A DNA stretch of 64,000 bases from ZC4RG35 sp036375695. GTDB taxonomy: Bacteria > Actinomycetota > Acidimicrobiia > Spongiisociales > ZC4RG35. Position numbers and translations under genes: made by a program. Each line of letters begins with the position of its first letter. Position 1 is the first letter of the stretch. Positions 6,432-15,223 of the stretch are shown here, piece by piece. The notes under the pieces were generated by a model. That model saw nothing but the letters and a program-made list of their open reading frames with translations, did not search any database and had not been told where the DNA came from. The stretch lies in assembly GCA_036375695.1 (NCBI GenBank), contig DASVBU010000042.1, positions 46,073 to 110,072 on the forward strand, read 5' to 3'.

Positions 6432-8162
6432 GTGGCTGCCTCCCGCACCGAAGTCATGCGAATGCTCGCCGAGATGGCTCGTCTCACCGCCCTCGACGAG
6501 GGGTCGCCACAGTCCTTCAAGGCGCGGGCCTATGAAGCGGCGCTGGCAGGCGTCGAGGGGCACCCGGGCGAGCTGAGCGGGTTGTCCAAGACGGAGCTGA
6601 CCAAGATCAAGGGCGTCGGCAACTCGATCGCCGAGAAGATCGTCGAGCTCGATCGCACGGGCACCGTCCGCAAGCTGGAGGAGCTGCGAGCCAAGTACCC
6701 GCCGGGGTTCGTGGAGTTGACCCGCATCCCCGGGCTCGGCCCCAAGACCCTGATGATGCTGCGCGAACGGCTCGGTGTGGTCGACGTCGAGACCCTCAAG
6801 GATGCGCTCGACGCCGAGAGGCTGCGCCAGCTGCCCGGGCTGGGGGAGAAGTCCGAGGAGAGGATCCGCAAGGCCATCGAGCGGCTCGGGATGCACGGCA
6901 AGGACCGGCGCACTCCGCTGTACGAGGTCTACGGGATGGCCCAGGCACTGGCGGCACGGCTCGCCGACCTCCCCGGGGTGGAGGACGCGCTGCCCTGCGG
7001 TTCGATCCGCCGCTTCTCGGACACCATCGGCGACGTCGACATCGTCGTCTCCACCACCGACCCCGCCACGGTGATGAAGGCCGTCGCCGACCTGCCGCAT
7101 CGCGCCGAGCTCGTCGGGTCGGGAAAGACCAAGACCTCCTTCCTCACCCACGAGGGGCTCCAGGTGGACGTCCGGGCCGTGCACCCCGACCAGTTCGGGT
7201 CGGCACTCCTCTACTTCACCGGCTCCAAGGTGCACAACATCGCCCTGCGGCAACGTGCGATCGACCGGGGCTGGCTGCTCAGCGAATACGGACTGTTCGA
7301 AGGGGAGAAGGTGGTGGCATCGGTCACCGAGGACGAGATCTACGAGGCCCTGGAGATGGAGTTCGTGCCGCCACCGCTGCGCGAGGGCCGCGGTGAGGTC
7401 GAGGCGGCCGCCGGTGACGGGCTGCCCAGGCTGATCCGTCGCGAGGACATAGCCGGGGACATGCACTACCACTCCGACCGGTCGGGTGACGGTCGGTCCG
7501 GTCTGGAGGAGATGGTCGAAGCCGCCATCGAGGCCGGATACAGATACGTCGCGTTCACCGACCACGGAGAGGACCTCACCATCAACGGCTCGAGCCGCGA
7601 GGAGATGCTCCGCCACCGCGACCGTATCCGCAAACTCGACGACCGGTACCCGGAGATCGATCTCCTCTTCGGGTGCGAGCTCAACATCGGCCCCGACGGG
7701 GACCTCGACTACGACCCCGGGTTCCGTCTCGAGTTCGACTGGTGTGTGGCGTCGATCCACTCCCATTTCGACCTGCCCGCGGAACAGCAGACCATCCGGG
7801 TCCTCAAGGCGCTGTCGGATCCGGCGGTGAACGCCATCGGGCATCTCACGGGCCGTTACGTGGGCCGTCGGCCGGGTGTGGAGCTGGACGTCGACGCGGT
7901 GCTCGAAGGTCTGGCCACGACGGGAGTCGCTCTCGAGGTCAACGGAGCGCTGGACCGGCTCGACGCCACGGACGACGTGATCCGGAGGGCCATGGCCGCC
8001 GGTGTCGACGTCGTCATCGACACCGATTCACATCACACCCGCGAACTGGTCCGCATGGACTACGGGGTCACCTGGGCCCAGCGTGGCTGGGCTACGGTGG
8101 ATCGCGTCCTCAACACCCGGCCGATCGATGAGATCAGGGCGCGGGTGGCCGGCCGCCGCTGA
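6432..8162 (+). CDS. polX: DNA polymerase/3'-5' exonuclease PolX
   Basis: A 576-residue family X polymerase for gap-filling repair. The N-terminal 8-kDa-like and helix-hairpin-helix region (LTKIKGVGNSIAEKI; ELTRIPGLGPKTL) is followed by the polymerase palm with GSIRR and the catalytic pair in GDVDIVV near residues 195-205. A C-terminal PHP exonuclease domain starts at about residue 340 (DMHYHSDRSGDG; FTDHGEDL; LFGCELNI; DTDSHH). The metal-binding His/Asp set of the PHP domain looks complete. It stands alone, 1 bp before the convergent ferritin-like gene. Confidence 0.93.
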   Translation: MAASRTEVMRMLAEMARLTALDEGSPQSFKARAYEAALAGVEGHPGELSGLSKTELTKIKGVGNSIAEKIVELDRTGTVRKLEELRAKYPPGFVELTRIPGLGPKTLMMLRERLGVVDVETLKDALDAERLRQLPGLGEKSEERIRKAIERLGMHGKDRRTPLYEVYGMAQALAARLADLPGVEDALPCGSIRRFSDTIGDVDIVVSTTDPATVMKAVADLPHRAELVGSGKTKTSFLTHEGLQVDVRAVHPDQFGSALLYFTGSKVHNIALRQRAIDRGWLLSEYGLFEGEKVVASVTEDEIYEALEMEFVPPPLREGRGEVEAAAGDGLPRLIRREDIAGDMHYHSDRSGDGRSGLEEMVEAAIEAGYRYVAFTDHGEDLTINGSSREEMLRHRDRIRKLDDRYPEIDLLFGCELNIGPDGDLDYDPGFRLEFDWCVASIHSHFDLPAEQQTIRVLKALSDPAVNAIGHLTGRYVGRRPGVELDVDAVLEGLATTGVALEVNGALDRLDATDDVIRRAMAAGVDVVIDTDSHHTRELVRMDYGVTWAQRGWATVDRVLNTRPIDEIRARVAGRR

Positions 8163-8163
8163 C

Positions 8164-8757
8164 CTACAGGTAGTCGTCGCGCTGCTGCTCGGCGCGGGCG
8201 GCGCCGATCTGGGTCTTGACCGACTTCTCCTCCTCGGGTGGAGGGAGGACGGCGGGGACGCCCAGCGAGTCGAGCCACAGCTCCCGGGCCCAGCCCATGG
8301 TGTGGAAGAGGTGCTGGGCCTCCTCGTCGGAGACCTCCTCGTACTTCTCCCGCATGATCCGGGCGAGCTCACCGTTGGCATGCTCGGCCATCTTCCCGAT
8401 CAGCTCCCAGTTGGCGAAGTCCTTGGACTCGGCCTCGACGATCGACTCCGCAGCGGCAAGTTGACCGGCCACCGGCCCGCCCTGGCCCCTGGCAAGGTCC
8501 ATGGCGGCGACCAGGGCCTCGGCCTTGACACGCACGGCCTTACGCCCCGGTGTCTCCACCGACGGGTCGAGACCGGCCACCTCGAGGATCTCGGTCACCT
8601 TGTCCTGATGGGTCATGGTCTCGTCGAGGTACTTCTGCCATTCCTCGCGCACGTCGTCGTTGACGGCGCACTCGATCGCCTTCCGGTAGATCTGCTCGCC
8701 ACCGAGCTCGGTCTCGTACGCCTGGTACAAGAGCTCGTTCAGTTGGTCTCGGTCCAC
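8164..8757 (-). CDS. Ferritin-like diiron-type protein
   Basis: A 197-residue helical protein. Glu/His motifs in two repeats (AYETELGGEQIYRKAI and DETMTHQDKVTEIL; then EAESKDFANWELIGKMAEH) match the E-6-Y ... E-x2-H spacing of a four-helix ferritin-like bundle. It could store or oxidise iron or remove peroxide; the exact subfamily is not clear. The GTG start is chosen because AAGGAGCA lies just upstream. The C-terminal 40 residues (LPPPEEEKSVKTQIG) are an extra hydrophilic tail. Confidence 0.7.
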   Translation of the reverse strand: MDRDQLNELLYQAYETELGGEQIYRKAIECAVNDDVREEWQKYLDETMTHQDKVTEILEVAGLDPSVETPGRKAVRVKAEALVAAMDLARGQGGPVAGQLAAAESIVEAESKDFANWELIGKMAEHANGELARIMREKYEEVSDEEAQHLFHTMGWARELWLDSLGVPAVLPPPEEEKSVKTQIGAARAEQQRDDYL

Positions 8758-8846
8758 GTCTGCTCCTTGGTGTGGGACAGAGGGCAATTACCCCCGGCGA
8801 TGGAGCGGAAACTCCGAGATCCTTGAATTCTCGGGGCCGAGTCGTG

Positions 8847-10184
8847 ATGCTGTGGCCGTTGACGACGACCAGGTCCGAATCCGCCCCGGCCCGCGAGACC
8901 TACGTCCTCGACACGTGTGTCCTCCTCGCCGATCCCAAGGCACCCCTCCGGTTCGAGGAGCACGACCTGGTGCTGCCCCTGGTCGTGGTCGAGGAGCTCG
9001 ACCGGATGAAGGGGCGGATGGACGAGGTGGGCGCCAATGCCCGCGCGGCGATAAGGCTCCTCGAGGAGCTGGGTGCCTCCAGGCCGGGTGGTCTTCGTGA
9101 CCCGGTAGCACTCGCCACCGGCGGTTCCCTCCGTATCGAGCTCAACGGGGTGACATCGGACCGGCTGCCCGCGGTGCTCGACCCGCACACCTCCGATCAT
9201 CGGATCCTGGCCACCTGCCTCAATCTGGGCGGCGTCCTGGTGACCAAGGACGCATCGCTTCGTATCAAGGGTGCGCAGCTCGGGGTTTCGGTTCAGGACT
9301 ACAAGGCGGACACCGCCCCGACCCAGCAGGTGAGACAGGGGATCGTCGAGCACCAGACCGACGCCGACACCATCGACCGCCTCTTCGAGGAGGGCAAGAT
9401 CGCCGTGGACGGCGTCGATGCCGTGGTCAACGAGTTCGTCGTCCTCCGCTCGGGAATCTCCCGTTCGGCTCTCGCCCGCGTCATCCAGACCGGCCCGGAG
9501 ACCGTCATCGAACGGGTCCCCACCCACGTGCGCGCCTTCGGTGTCGAGCCCAAGAACCTGGCCCAGACGGTGGCCCTCCACCAGCTGTTGGATCCGTCGA
9601 TCCCGGCGGTCTCGCTGATGGGCATGGCCGGCACGGGCAAGACGTTCCTCGCCCTGGCCGCCGCCCTGGAGCAGGTCCTGGAGCAGCGCCGCTACCGGCG
9701 GGTGTCGGTGTACCGGCCCCTGGTCGCGGTGGGACGCCAGGAGGTGGGCTACCTGCCGGGCGACCTCGGGGAGAAGCTGGCGCCGTGGATGGCGGCGGTG
9801 CACGACAACCTGTACGCGCTGTTCTCCGACGCCGGGCCCGAAGGAGCCAGGGACGCCATCGAGGAGCTGATCGAACGCGGCGAGCTGGAGATGGCGGCCA
9901 TCACCTATCTCCGGGGCCGGTCGATCACCGGGGAGGTCGTGATCATCGACGAGGCTCAGAACCTGGAGCTCTCCACTCTCAAGGTGATCCTGACCCGGAT
10001 GTCCCAGGACTCCAAGGTGATCTTCTGCGGTGACCTCTCCCAGGTGGACAACCCCTACATCTCGCCGTTCGGCGGGATGGCCGCGCTGATCGAGAAGTTC
10101 CGGGGGTCGCCACTGTTCGCCCATGTCACCCTGCAGCGATCGGTGCGCTCACCGCTCGCCGAGATGGCGGCGACGATCCTCTAG
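8847..10184 (+). CDS. PIN domain-PhoH family ATPase
   Basis: A 445-residue two-domain protein. An N-terminal PIN nuclease (YVLDTCVLLADP, Glu in VVEELDRMKG, acidic HTSDHRILATC, KDASLRIK) is joined to a C-terminal PhoH RecA-like ATPase with Walker A GMAGTGKTFLA near residue 260 and Walker B VIIDEAQNLE. This is the PhoH2 layout, an RNA helicase/ribonuclease in studied actinomycetes. The ATG at 8847 and a GTG one codon earlier are both possible. It ends in a CTAG shared with the stop of the convergent topA. Confidence 0.88.
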   Translation: MLWPLTTTRSESAPARETYVLDTCVLLADPKAPLRFEEHDLVLPLVVVEELDRMKGRMDEVGANARAAIRLLEELGASRPGGLRDPVALATGGSLRIELNGVTSDRLPAVLDPHTSDHRILATCLNLGGVLVTKDASLRIKGAQLGVSVQDYKADTAPTQQVRQGIVEHQTDADTIDRLFEEGKIAVDGVDAVVNEFVVLRSGISRSALARVIQTGPETVIERVPTHVRAFGVEPKNLAQTVALHQLLDPSIPAVSLMGMAGTGKTFLALAAALEQVLEQRRYRRVSVYRPLVAVGRQEVGYLPGDLGEKLAPWMAAVHDNLYALFSDAGPEGARDAIEELIERGELEMAAITYLRGRSITGEVVIIDEAQNLELSTLKVILTRMSQDSKVIFCGDLSQVDNPYISPFGGMAALIEKFRGSPLFAHVTLQRSVRSPLAEMAATIL

Positions 10185-12736
10185 CCCGAGGCGAGACGTT
10201 CGCGTCGGGCCGCGAGCAATTCGAGGGCCCGGTCGAGTGTCATGGTCGACGGGTCGTCACCCTTGCGCAACGATGCGTTGACCTCGCCGTCGGTGACGTA
10301 GGGCCCGAACCGGCCCGTCCGCACGGTGATCTTCTTCCCCGTGCCGGGCTCTTCGCCGAGCTCGGCGAGCACCGACGAACGCGCCTGGCCGCGGCGGCGG
10401 GGCGGCTCGGCGAGGAGCTGCAGCGCCTCTTCGACCGTGATCGTGAACAGCTGCTCCTCGGTCTCCAGGCTGCGGCGGTCCTCGCCCCGCTGGATGTACG
10501 GGCCGTATCGACCGTTGAGGGCGAGGATCTCGACGCCGTTCTCGTCGTGGCCGACGACACGCGGCAGCGAGAGGAGCCTGAGCGCGTCCTGGAGCCCCAT
10601 CTCGTCGAGGGTCATGCCCCGGAGCAGCGACGCCCGCTTCGGCCGTTCGCTCGAGCCTTCCACCTGCTCGCCCAGCTGGACGTACGGGCCGAACCGGCCG
10701 GTCATGCCGTAGACGGTGAGCCCGGTCTCGGGGTCGCTCCCGAAGATCTTGGCCCCCGCGTTCTGGCTCTCGATCAACTCGATGGCCTTGGTCACGGTGA
10801 GCTCGTCCGGCGGCAGGTCGTCGGGGATCGACGCCCGCTCGGTGCCCCGCTCCACGTATGGGCCGTAGCGGCCGACCCGGGCCACCACCTCGTTGCCCTC
10901 TTCGTCGACGCCGATCGGGATGGTGCTCACCTCCCGGGCGTCGATCTCGTCGAGCCGCCGGGCGATGGTCTCACGGAGCCCATCGTCGCCGAAGTAGAAG
11001 GAGGACAGCCAGGGCACTGCCTCCTGCTCGCCGGCGGCGATGGCGTCGAGGTCGGCCTCCATGGCGGCCGTGAAGTCGTAGTCGACGAGTTGGGGGAAGT
11101 GCCTCTCCAGGAGCGTGACCACCGCGAATGCGGTGAACGAGGGGACGAGGGCGGTGCCCTTCTTGAACACGTAGCCCCGGTCCTGGATGGTGGTCATGAT
11201 CGAGGCGTAGGTGGAGGGCCGGCCCACGCCCAGCTCCTCGAGACGCTGCACCAGCGACGCCTCCGTGTACCGGGCGGGCGGCTTCGTGGTGTGGCCGGTC
11301 GGTTCGAGACGCTGGACCGACAGCGTCACGCCCTCTTCGAGGGGGGGCAGGACGGCCTCGTCGTCTTGGGGCTCCTCTTCGTCCGATCCCTGGACGTAGG
11401 CGGCGAGGAAACCCGGGAACGTGATGGTTCGGCCGGAGGCGCCCCAGACGGTGTCCCGCCCGTCGGCGGTGGCGGCGCCGATGCGCACCGTCACGGTGAC
11501 ACCGACGGCGTCGGCCATCTGGGATGCCATGGTCCGTCGCCAGATGAGGTCGTAGAGCTTGGCTTCGTCTGGACCAACCTCCCGGGCCACCTGCTCGGGT
11601 GTCTTGAAGGTCTCGCCGGCGGGACGGATGGCCTCATGGGCTTCCTGTGCGCCTTTCACCTTGGAGGCGTAGCGACGCGGCGTCTCCGACAGGTATTGCT
11701 CGCCATAGATCTTGGCGACCTGCGCCCGTGCCGCGGAGACGGCGATGTCGGAGAGGTTGACGGAGTCGGTGCGCATGTACGTGATGTATCCGTTCTCGTA
11801 CAGACGCTGGGCCACCGACATCGTCCGGCTGGACGAGAACCGGAGCTTGCGACCCGCCTCCTGCTGCAGCGTGGAGGTGCGGAAGGGCGGTTGCGGGCTC
11901 CGCTTGTAGGGCTTGGTGTTGACCGACCTGACCTGGAACGGGGCATCGATCAGTCCTTCGGCCAGGGCCTCCGCCTCCCGGCGACCCAGGACGAGCACTC
12001 CCTCCTTCGGTCGGCCCTGCTCGTCGAAGTCCCTGCCGGTGGCGACCCGGCTCTCGTCGATGCTGAGCAGCTCGGCGGAGAACGTGCGGTCGAGGTCGTC
12101 GGCGCGGGCGAAGATCCCGTCGACACCCCAGTAGTCGGCGGGGACGAAGCGGATCCTCTCCCGCTCCCTTTCCACCACGATGCGGACGGCGACGCTCTGC
12201 ACCCGCCCCGCGGAGAGACGAGGCTGGACCTTGCGCCACAGCACGGGGGACACCTCGTAGCCGTAGAGCCGATCGAGGATCCGCCTGGCCTCCTGGGCCT
12301 GGACCAGCCGCTCGTCCAGGTCCCTCGGGTTGGCGAACGCTTCCTCGATGGCGGGCTTGGTGATCTCGTGGAAGACCATGCGACGCACCGGCACCTTCGG
12401 CTTGAGCACTTCGACCAGGTGCCATGCGATCGCCTCGCCCTCCCGGTCCTCGTCGGTGGCGAGATAGAGGACGTCCGCGTCCTGGAGGGCCTGCTTCAGC
12501 TTCTTCACCTGTTGCGACCGCTCCCTGGGCACGACGTAGAGCGGTCTGAAGTCGTTCTCCACGTCGACGCCGAGCCGCGCCCATTCACTGCCCCGGGCGG
12601 TGGCGGGTATCTCCGAGGCGGATCGGGGCAGGTCGCGGATGTGGCCCATGGAGGACTCCACCACCGCGTCCTGGAGGAACGAGGAGATGGTCCGCGCCTT
12701 CGTGGGCGACTCGACGATGACTAGGGGTTTGGGCAT
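10181..12736 (-). CDS. topA: DNA topoisomerase I
   Basis: A type IA topoisomerase of 851 residues that relaxes negative supercoils. The N-terminal Toprim domain has LVIVESPTKA and ATDEDREGEAIAWH. The catalytic tyrosine is in TYMRTDS at about residue 320, very close to its place in E. coli TopA. The C-terminus lacks Cys4 zinc fingers; instead it has four repeats built on GR(Y/F)GPYV (RVGRYGPYV, TGRFGPYVQ, NGRYGPYIQ, TGRFGPYVT), as in other actinobacterial enzymes. It is divergent from tmk across about 80 bp. Confidence 0.96.
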   Translation of the reverse strand: MPKPLVIVESPTKARTISSFLQDAVVESSMGHIRDLPRSASEIPATARGSEWARLGVDVENDFRPLYVVPRERSQQVKKLKQALQDADVLYLATDEDREGEAIAWHLVEVLKPKVPVRRMVFHEITKPAIEEAFANPRDLDERLVQAQEARRILDRLYGYEVSPVLWRKVQPRLSAGRVQSVAVRIVVERERERIRFVPADYWGVDGIFARADDLDRTFSAELLSIDESRVATGRDFDEQGRPKEGVLVLGRREAEALAEGLIDAPFQVRSVNTKPYKRSPQPPFRTSTLQQEAGRKLRFSSSRTMSVAQRLYENGYITYMRTDSVNLSDIAVSAARAQVAKIYGEQYLSETPRRYASKVKGAQEAHEAIRPAGETFKTPEQVAREVGPDEAKLYDLIWRRTMASQMADAVGVTVTVRIGAATADGRDTVWGASGRTITFPGFLAAYVQGSDEEEPQDDEAVLPPLEEGVTLSVQRLEPTGHTTKPPARYTEASLVQRLEELGVGRPSTYASIMTTIQDRGYVFKKGTALVPSFTAFAVVTLLERHFPQLVDYDFTAAMEADLDAIAAGEQEAVPWLSSFYFGDDGLRETIARRLDEIDAREVSTIPIGVDEEGNEVVARVGRYGPYVERGTERASIPDDLPPDELTVTKAIELIESQNAGAKIFGSDPETGLTVYGMTGRFGPYVQLGEQVEGSSERPKRASLLRGMTLDEMGLQDALRLLSLPRVVGHDENGVEILALNGRYGPYIQRGEDRRSLETEEQLFTITVEEALQLLAEPPRRRGQARSSVLAELGEEPGTGKKITVRTGRFGPYVTDGEVNASLRKGDDPSTMTLDRALELLAARRERLASG

Positions 12737-12780
12737 CGGATCTATGAGTTGACCGGAACGTTGTACCGAATGTCAATACG

Positions 12781-12797
12781 GATGATGCGTCATCATC
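12781..12797. promoter_or_regulatory. Palindrome between topA and tmk
   Basis: GATGATG-CGT-CATCATC, a perfect 7-bp inverted repeat with a 3-nt centre. It covers the -35 position of the predicted tmk promoter (TACCGT at 12804) and lies upstream of topA. A second inverted pair, TTGAC at 12749 and GTCAA at 12772, lies on the topA side. It looks like a regulator binding site; the regulator is unknown. Confidence 0.45.
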
Positions 12798-12803
12798 GAT
12801 GGT

Positions 12804-12809
12804 TACCGT
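12804..12809 (+). promoter_or_regulatory. Leaderless -10 box of tmk
   Basis: TACCGT, 7 nt before GTG 12817. It supports that start over the in-frame ATG 12799 and GTG 12808, which lie at or before the box. Confidence 0.45.
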
Positions 12810-12816
12810 GGCTCGC

Positions 12817-13410
12817 GTGAGCCGGTACATCGCCCTCGAGGGTGTCGACGGCAGCGGGAAGAGCACCGTCGTCACGGCCCTGGCCACCCGTCTCCGGGAG
12901 ATGGGGGAGACCGTTGTCACGGTCCGGGAACCGGGCGGGACGCCGGCCGGCGAGGTGATCCGGGGCCTGCTCCTCGACACCGCCCACCTGGACCTGCGGG
13001 CCGAAGTCCTGTTGTTCGCCGCCCAGCGGGCGGTGCTGGCGGACGAGGTGGTACGTCCCGCCCTGGAGCGCGGCGACTGGGTGGTCAGCGACCGCACCTA
13101 CTACTCCTCCCTCGCCTATCAGGGTCGGGCGAGGGGCGTCGGGGAGGAATGGGTCCGCCAGGTCAACGAGTGGGCGGTGGATGGTCTCGTGCCCGATCTC
13201 GTCGTGATCCTCGACGTCGACCCCGAGGAGGCGCTGCAACGCCAGCATCGAGCCGACCGGATCGGGAGCGAGGGCGTCGACTTCCAGCTGCAGGTCCGAG
13301 CCGCCTACCTCGACATGGCGGAGAGGGAGGCGGAGCGAGTCCTGGTCCTCGAGGGGGGCATGGGGGTGGAGGAGATGGTGGATGCCATCCTGGAGAGGCT
13401 GGGGAGATGA
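12817..13410 (+). CDS. tmk: Thymidylate kinase
   Basis: Tmk phosphorylates dTMP to dTDP for DNA synthesis. The 197-residue protein has the P-loop EGVDGSGKST, a DRTYYSSLAYQG motif (DR-x-Y/H type), and a short LID with RADRIGSEG. The preferred start gives MSRYIALEGVDG, the usual spacing from the start to the P-loop. The stop overlaps holB by ATGA. The topA-tmk-holB grouping is typical of actinomycetes. Confidence 0.93.
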   Translation: MSRYIALEGVDGSGKSTVVTALATRLREMGETVVTVREPGGTPAGEVIRGLLLDTAHLDLRAEVLLFAAQRAVLADEVVRPALERGDWVVSDRTYYSSLAYQGRARGVGEEWVRQVNEWAVDGLVPDLVVILDVDPEEALQRQHRADRIGSEGVDFQLQVRAAYLDMAEREAERVLVLEGGMGVEEMVDAILERLGR

Positions 13411-14441
13411 GCGGGCTCTTCGACGACGTCATCGGTCACGAGCGCGTGATCGCGCTCCTCGAGTCGGAGATCGCCTCGCCGTCGCAGGCCTACCTGTTCG
13501 TCGGGCCCTCGTCGATCGGGAAGGCCATGGTGGCCGTCCGCTTCGCCGCCGGGTTGTTGGAGGCTCTCACCGATGGCGACGAGGCGAAGGAACGCTCACG
13601 ACGACTCGCTTTGGCCCGATCTCACCCCGACCTGGTGGTGGTCGAGCCGGACGGGGTGGCGAGCATCGGGGTCGACCAGGCCCGGGAGGTGGTGCGCAAG
13701 GCGTCGATGGCGCCCGTCGAGGGCGCCCGCACCGTCTTCTTGATCCCCGAGGCCGGCACCCTCACGGAACAGGCCGCCAACGCCCTGCTCAAGACGCTCG
13801 AGGAGCCGGGTTCCACCGTCGTGTTCCTCTTGGTCGCCGAGTCCGAGGATCAGTTCCCGGCAACGATCGCGTCCCGTTGCCGGGTGGTGCGGATGGGCCG
13901 CGTGCCCATCGACGAGGTGACAGGAGCGCTGGTGGCCAGGGGCCTCGACCGGGATCGTGCCCAAGGTCTGGCCGTCGTCTCGGGTGGTCGTCCCGGCCTG
14001 GCGCTGGCCCTGATGACCAGGCCCGAGGTGGCGGGGTTCCGAGACTTCTGGCTCGCGATACCGAGGATGGTCACGGCGCGGCCGGGCGACGCCCAGCGTC
14101 TCGCCGGCGTGGTTCTCGAGGAGATCGCCCCGCTGATCGAGGATGCCATCCCGGACGACCTGGACAAGGATGCGGCCCAGAGGCACAAGCGTCGGATCGA
14201 GATGTCCTTGCTCGTCACCGGCCTGGAAATCCTGGCCTCCTGGTACGCCGACGCCGCCTCGCTCCAGGTGGGTGGCCCGATCCGGAACACCGACGTCGAC
14301 CTCAACCACTTCACCGACGTCTCCCCGCGCAAGGCGGTGCAGGCGGCGGAGCTGGCACTGGGCGCCGTGGTCGACATTCAGGCCAATCTCCGCCGCGAGT
14401 TGGTGCTCACCAACCTCTTCGCCGAGCTCGGCTCGGATTAG
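13407..14441 (+). CDS. holB: DNA polymerase III subunit delta'
   Basis: A clamp-loader subunit of 344 residues with the AAA+ fold: N-terminal DVIGHERVIALLES, a P-loop region SSIGKAM, the NALLKTLEEPGS sensor-1 segment and TIASRCRVVRM, all diagnostic of delta'. The Walker A is degenerate (GPSSIGKA), as usual for delta', which does not hydrolyse ATP. No Cys4 zinc module of the tau/delta' type is visible between residues 50 and 75. Translation is coupled to tmk by an ATGA overlap. Confidence 0.92.
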   Translation: MSGLFDDVIGHERVIALLESEIASPSQAYLFVGPSSIGKAMVAVRFAAGLLEALTDGDEAKERSRRLALARSHPDLVVVEPDGVASIGVDQAREVVRKASMAPVEGARTVFLIPEAGTLTEQAANALLKTLEEPGSTVVFLLVAESEDQFPATIASRCRVVRMGRVPIDEVTGALVARGLDRDRAQGLAVVSGGRPGLALALMTRPEVAGFRDFWLAIPRMVTARPGDAQRLAGVVLEEIAPLIEDAIPDDLDKDAAQRHKRRIEMSLLVTGLEILASWYADAASLQVGGPIRNTDVDLNHFTDVSPRKAVQAAELALGAVVDIQANLRRELVLTNLFAELGSD

Positions 14442-14492
14442 ACGCCTGACCGCAGGTCGGGGGTGGGGAGGCGGCGAACCCGTGGATCCGCG

Positions 14493-14993
14493 TCACCTCA
14501 GCTGCCCGCGGATCTCCCCACCGGGGTTGAGCACCGTGTGGACGTTGACGTAGGCGCCACCGGACCGCATCTTCTCGAGGAGGTCGTCGAAACCGGAGAT
14601 GCCACCCGGGCAAACCGCCGAGTCGGGGATGGGGATGACGTCTTCCGGCGTGATGGTCCCCTGGGAGAGGATCCCGTCGACGTCGACCGGATCGCTGGGA
14701 CCGAAGAGGAAGACCGTCACCGGGCCGTTGACGTCGGATGAGCCACAGTGGATGTGGGCCATGATGACGTCCTCGATGTTGGCGACGATCAGCTTGAAGC
14801 CCATCGAGTCGCCATCCCTGTCCAGCTTGAACATCACCTGGCCCTGGCCGGCGCTGCCCGTGGCCGGGATCTCGTTGTCGCCGGTGAGATGGGCGGAGAA
14901 GTTCCTCTGATCGGCCGGCTTGCCGGCCACGGCCGGCGCGAGGGCCAGGGTGACCATGGCGGTGAGGACCGCCACGAAGGCGAGTCGTCGCAT
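14493..14993 (-). CDS. Secreted CHRD domain protein
   Basis: A 166-residue exported protein. A Sec signal peptide (MRRLAFVAVLTAMVTLALAPAVAG) is followed by one CHRD domain: FSAHLTGDNEIP at the start, IMAHIHCGSSDVNGPV in the middle and YVNVHTVLNPGGEIRGQL at the end. The domain occurs in chordin and many bacterial extracellular proteins; its bacterial role is not defined. The ATG at 14993 is chosen because AAAGGAG lies 7-8 nt upstream; an earlier in-frame start would spoil the signal peptide. Single gene between holB and a tRNA. Confidence 0.85.
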   Translation of the reverse strand: MRRLAFVAVLTAMVTLALAPAVAGKPADQRNFSAHLTGDNEIPATGSAGQGQVMFKLDRDGDSMGFKLIVANIEDVIMAHIHCGSSDVNGPVTVFLFGPSDPVDVDGILSQGTITPEDVIPIPDSAVCPGGISGFDDLLEKMRSGGAYVNVHTVLNPGGEIRGQLR

Positions 14994-15061
14994 CGTCTGC
15001 TCCTTTCGAGCCTGCACGCTCTCCGGGTGTGCAGTACGAGAGGTCGCGACGATCGGTTCGG

Positions 15062-15133
15062 AGCCGGAGAGGGGATTCGAACCCCTGACCTATTCATTAC
15101 GAGTGAATTGCTCTACCCCTGAGCTACTCCGGC
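15062..15133 (-). tRNA. tRNA-Thr (anticodon CGT)
   Basis: A complete 72-nt cloverleaf on the minus strand: acceptor GCCGGAG/CTCCGGC, D-arm AGCTCAGGGGTAGAGC, anticodon stem ATTCA/TGAAT with loop CTCGTAA, and T-arm AGGGG/CCCCT around TTCGAAT. Loop position 34-36 is CGT, which reads the Thr codon ACG. The discriminator base is U and CCA is not encoded (CCG follows). Confidence 0.95.
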
Positions 15134-15172
15134 GGTGCCCAAATCGTACCGACGCCGGAGGCGATCTGGTAA

Positions 15173-15214
15173 CCGGACGGCCGGCCCGGTCGCTGCAGCG
15201 AGCCGGCCGTCCGG
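15173..15214 (-). terminator. Strong hairpin downstream of the multicopper oxidase gene
   Basis: A perfect 13-bp stem (CCGGACGGCCGGC with GCCGGCCGTCCGG) encloses CCGG and the 12-bp palindrome TCGCTGCAGCGA. It lies 10 bp past the oxidase stop. No T-run follows, as is common for actinobacterial terminators. It also separates the oxidase from the tRNA on the same strand. Confidence 0.6.
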
Positions 15215-15223
15215 AGCATCGAT

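Noticed and set aside
10547..12724. 725-codon open frame opposite topA
   Set aside because: Topoisomerase motifs are intact on the other strand. The antisense translation is Gly/Val/Arg/His-rich with no domain.
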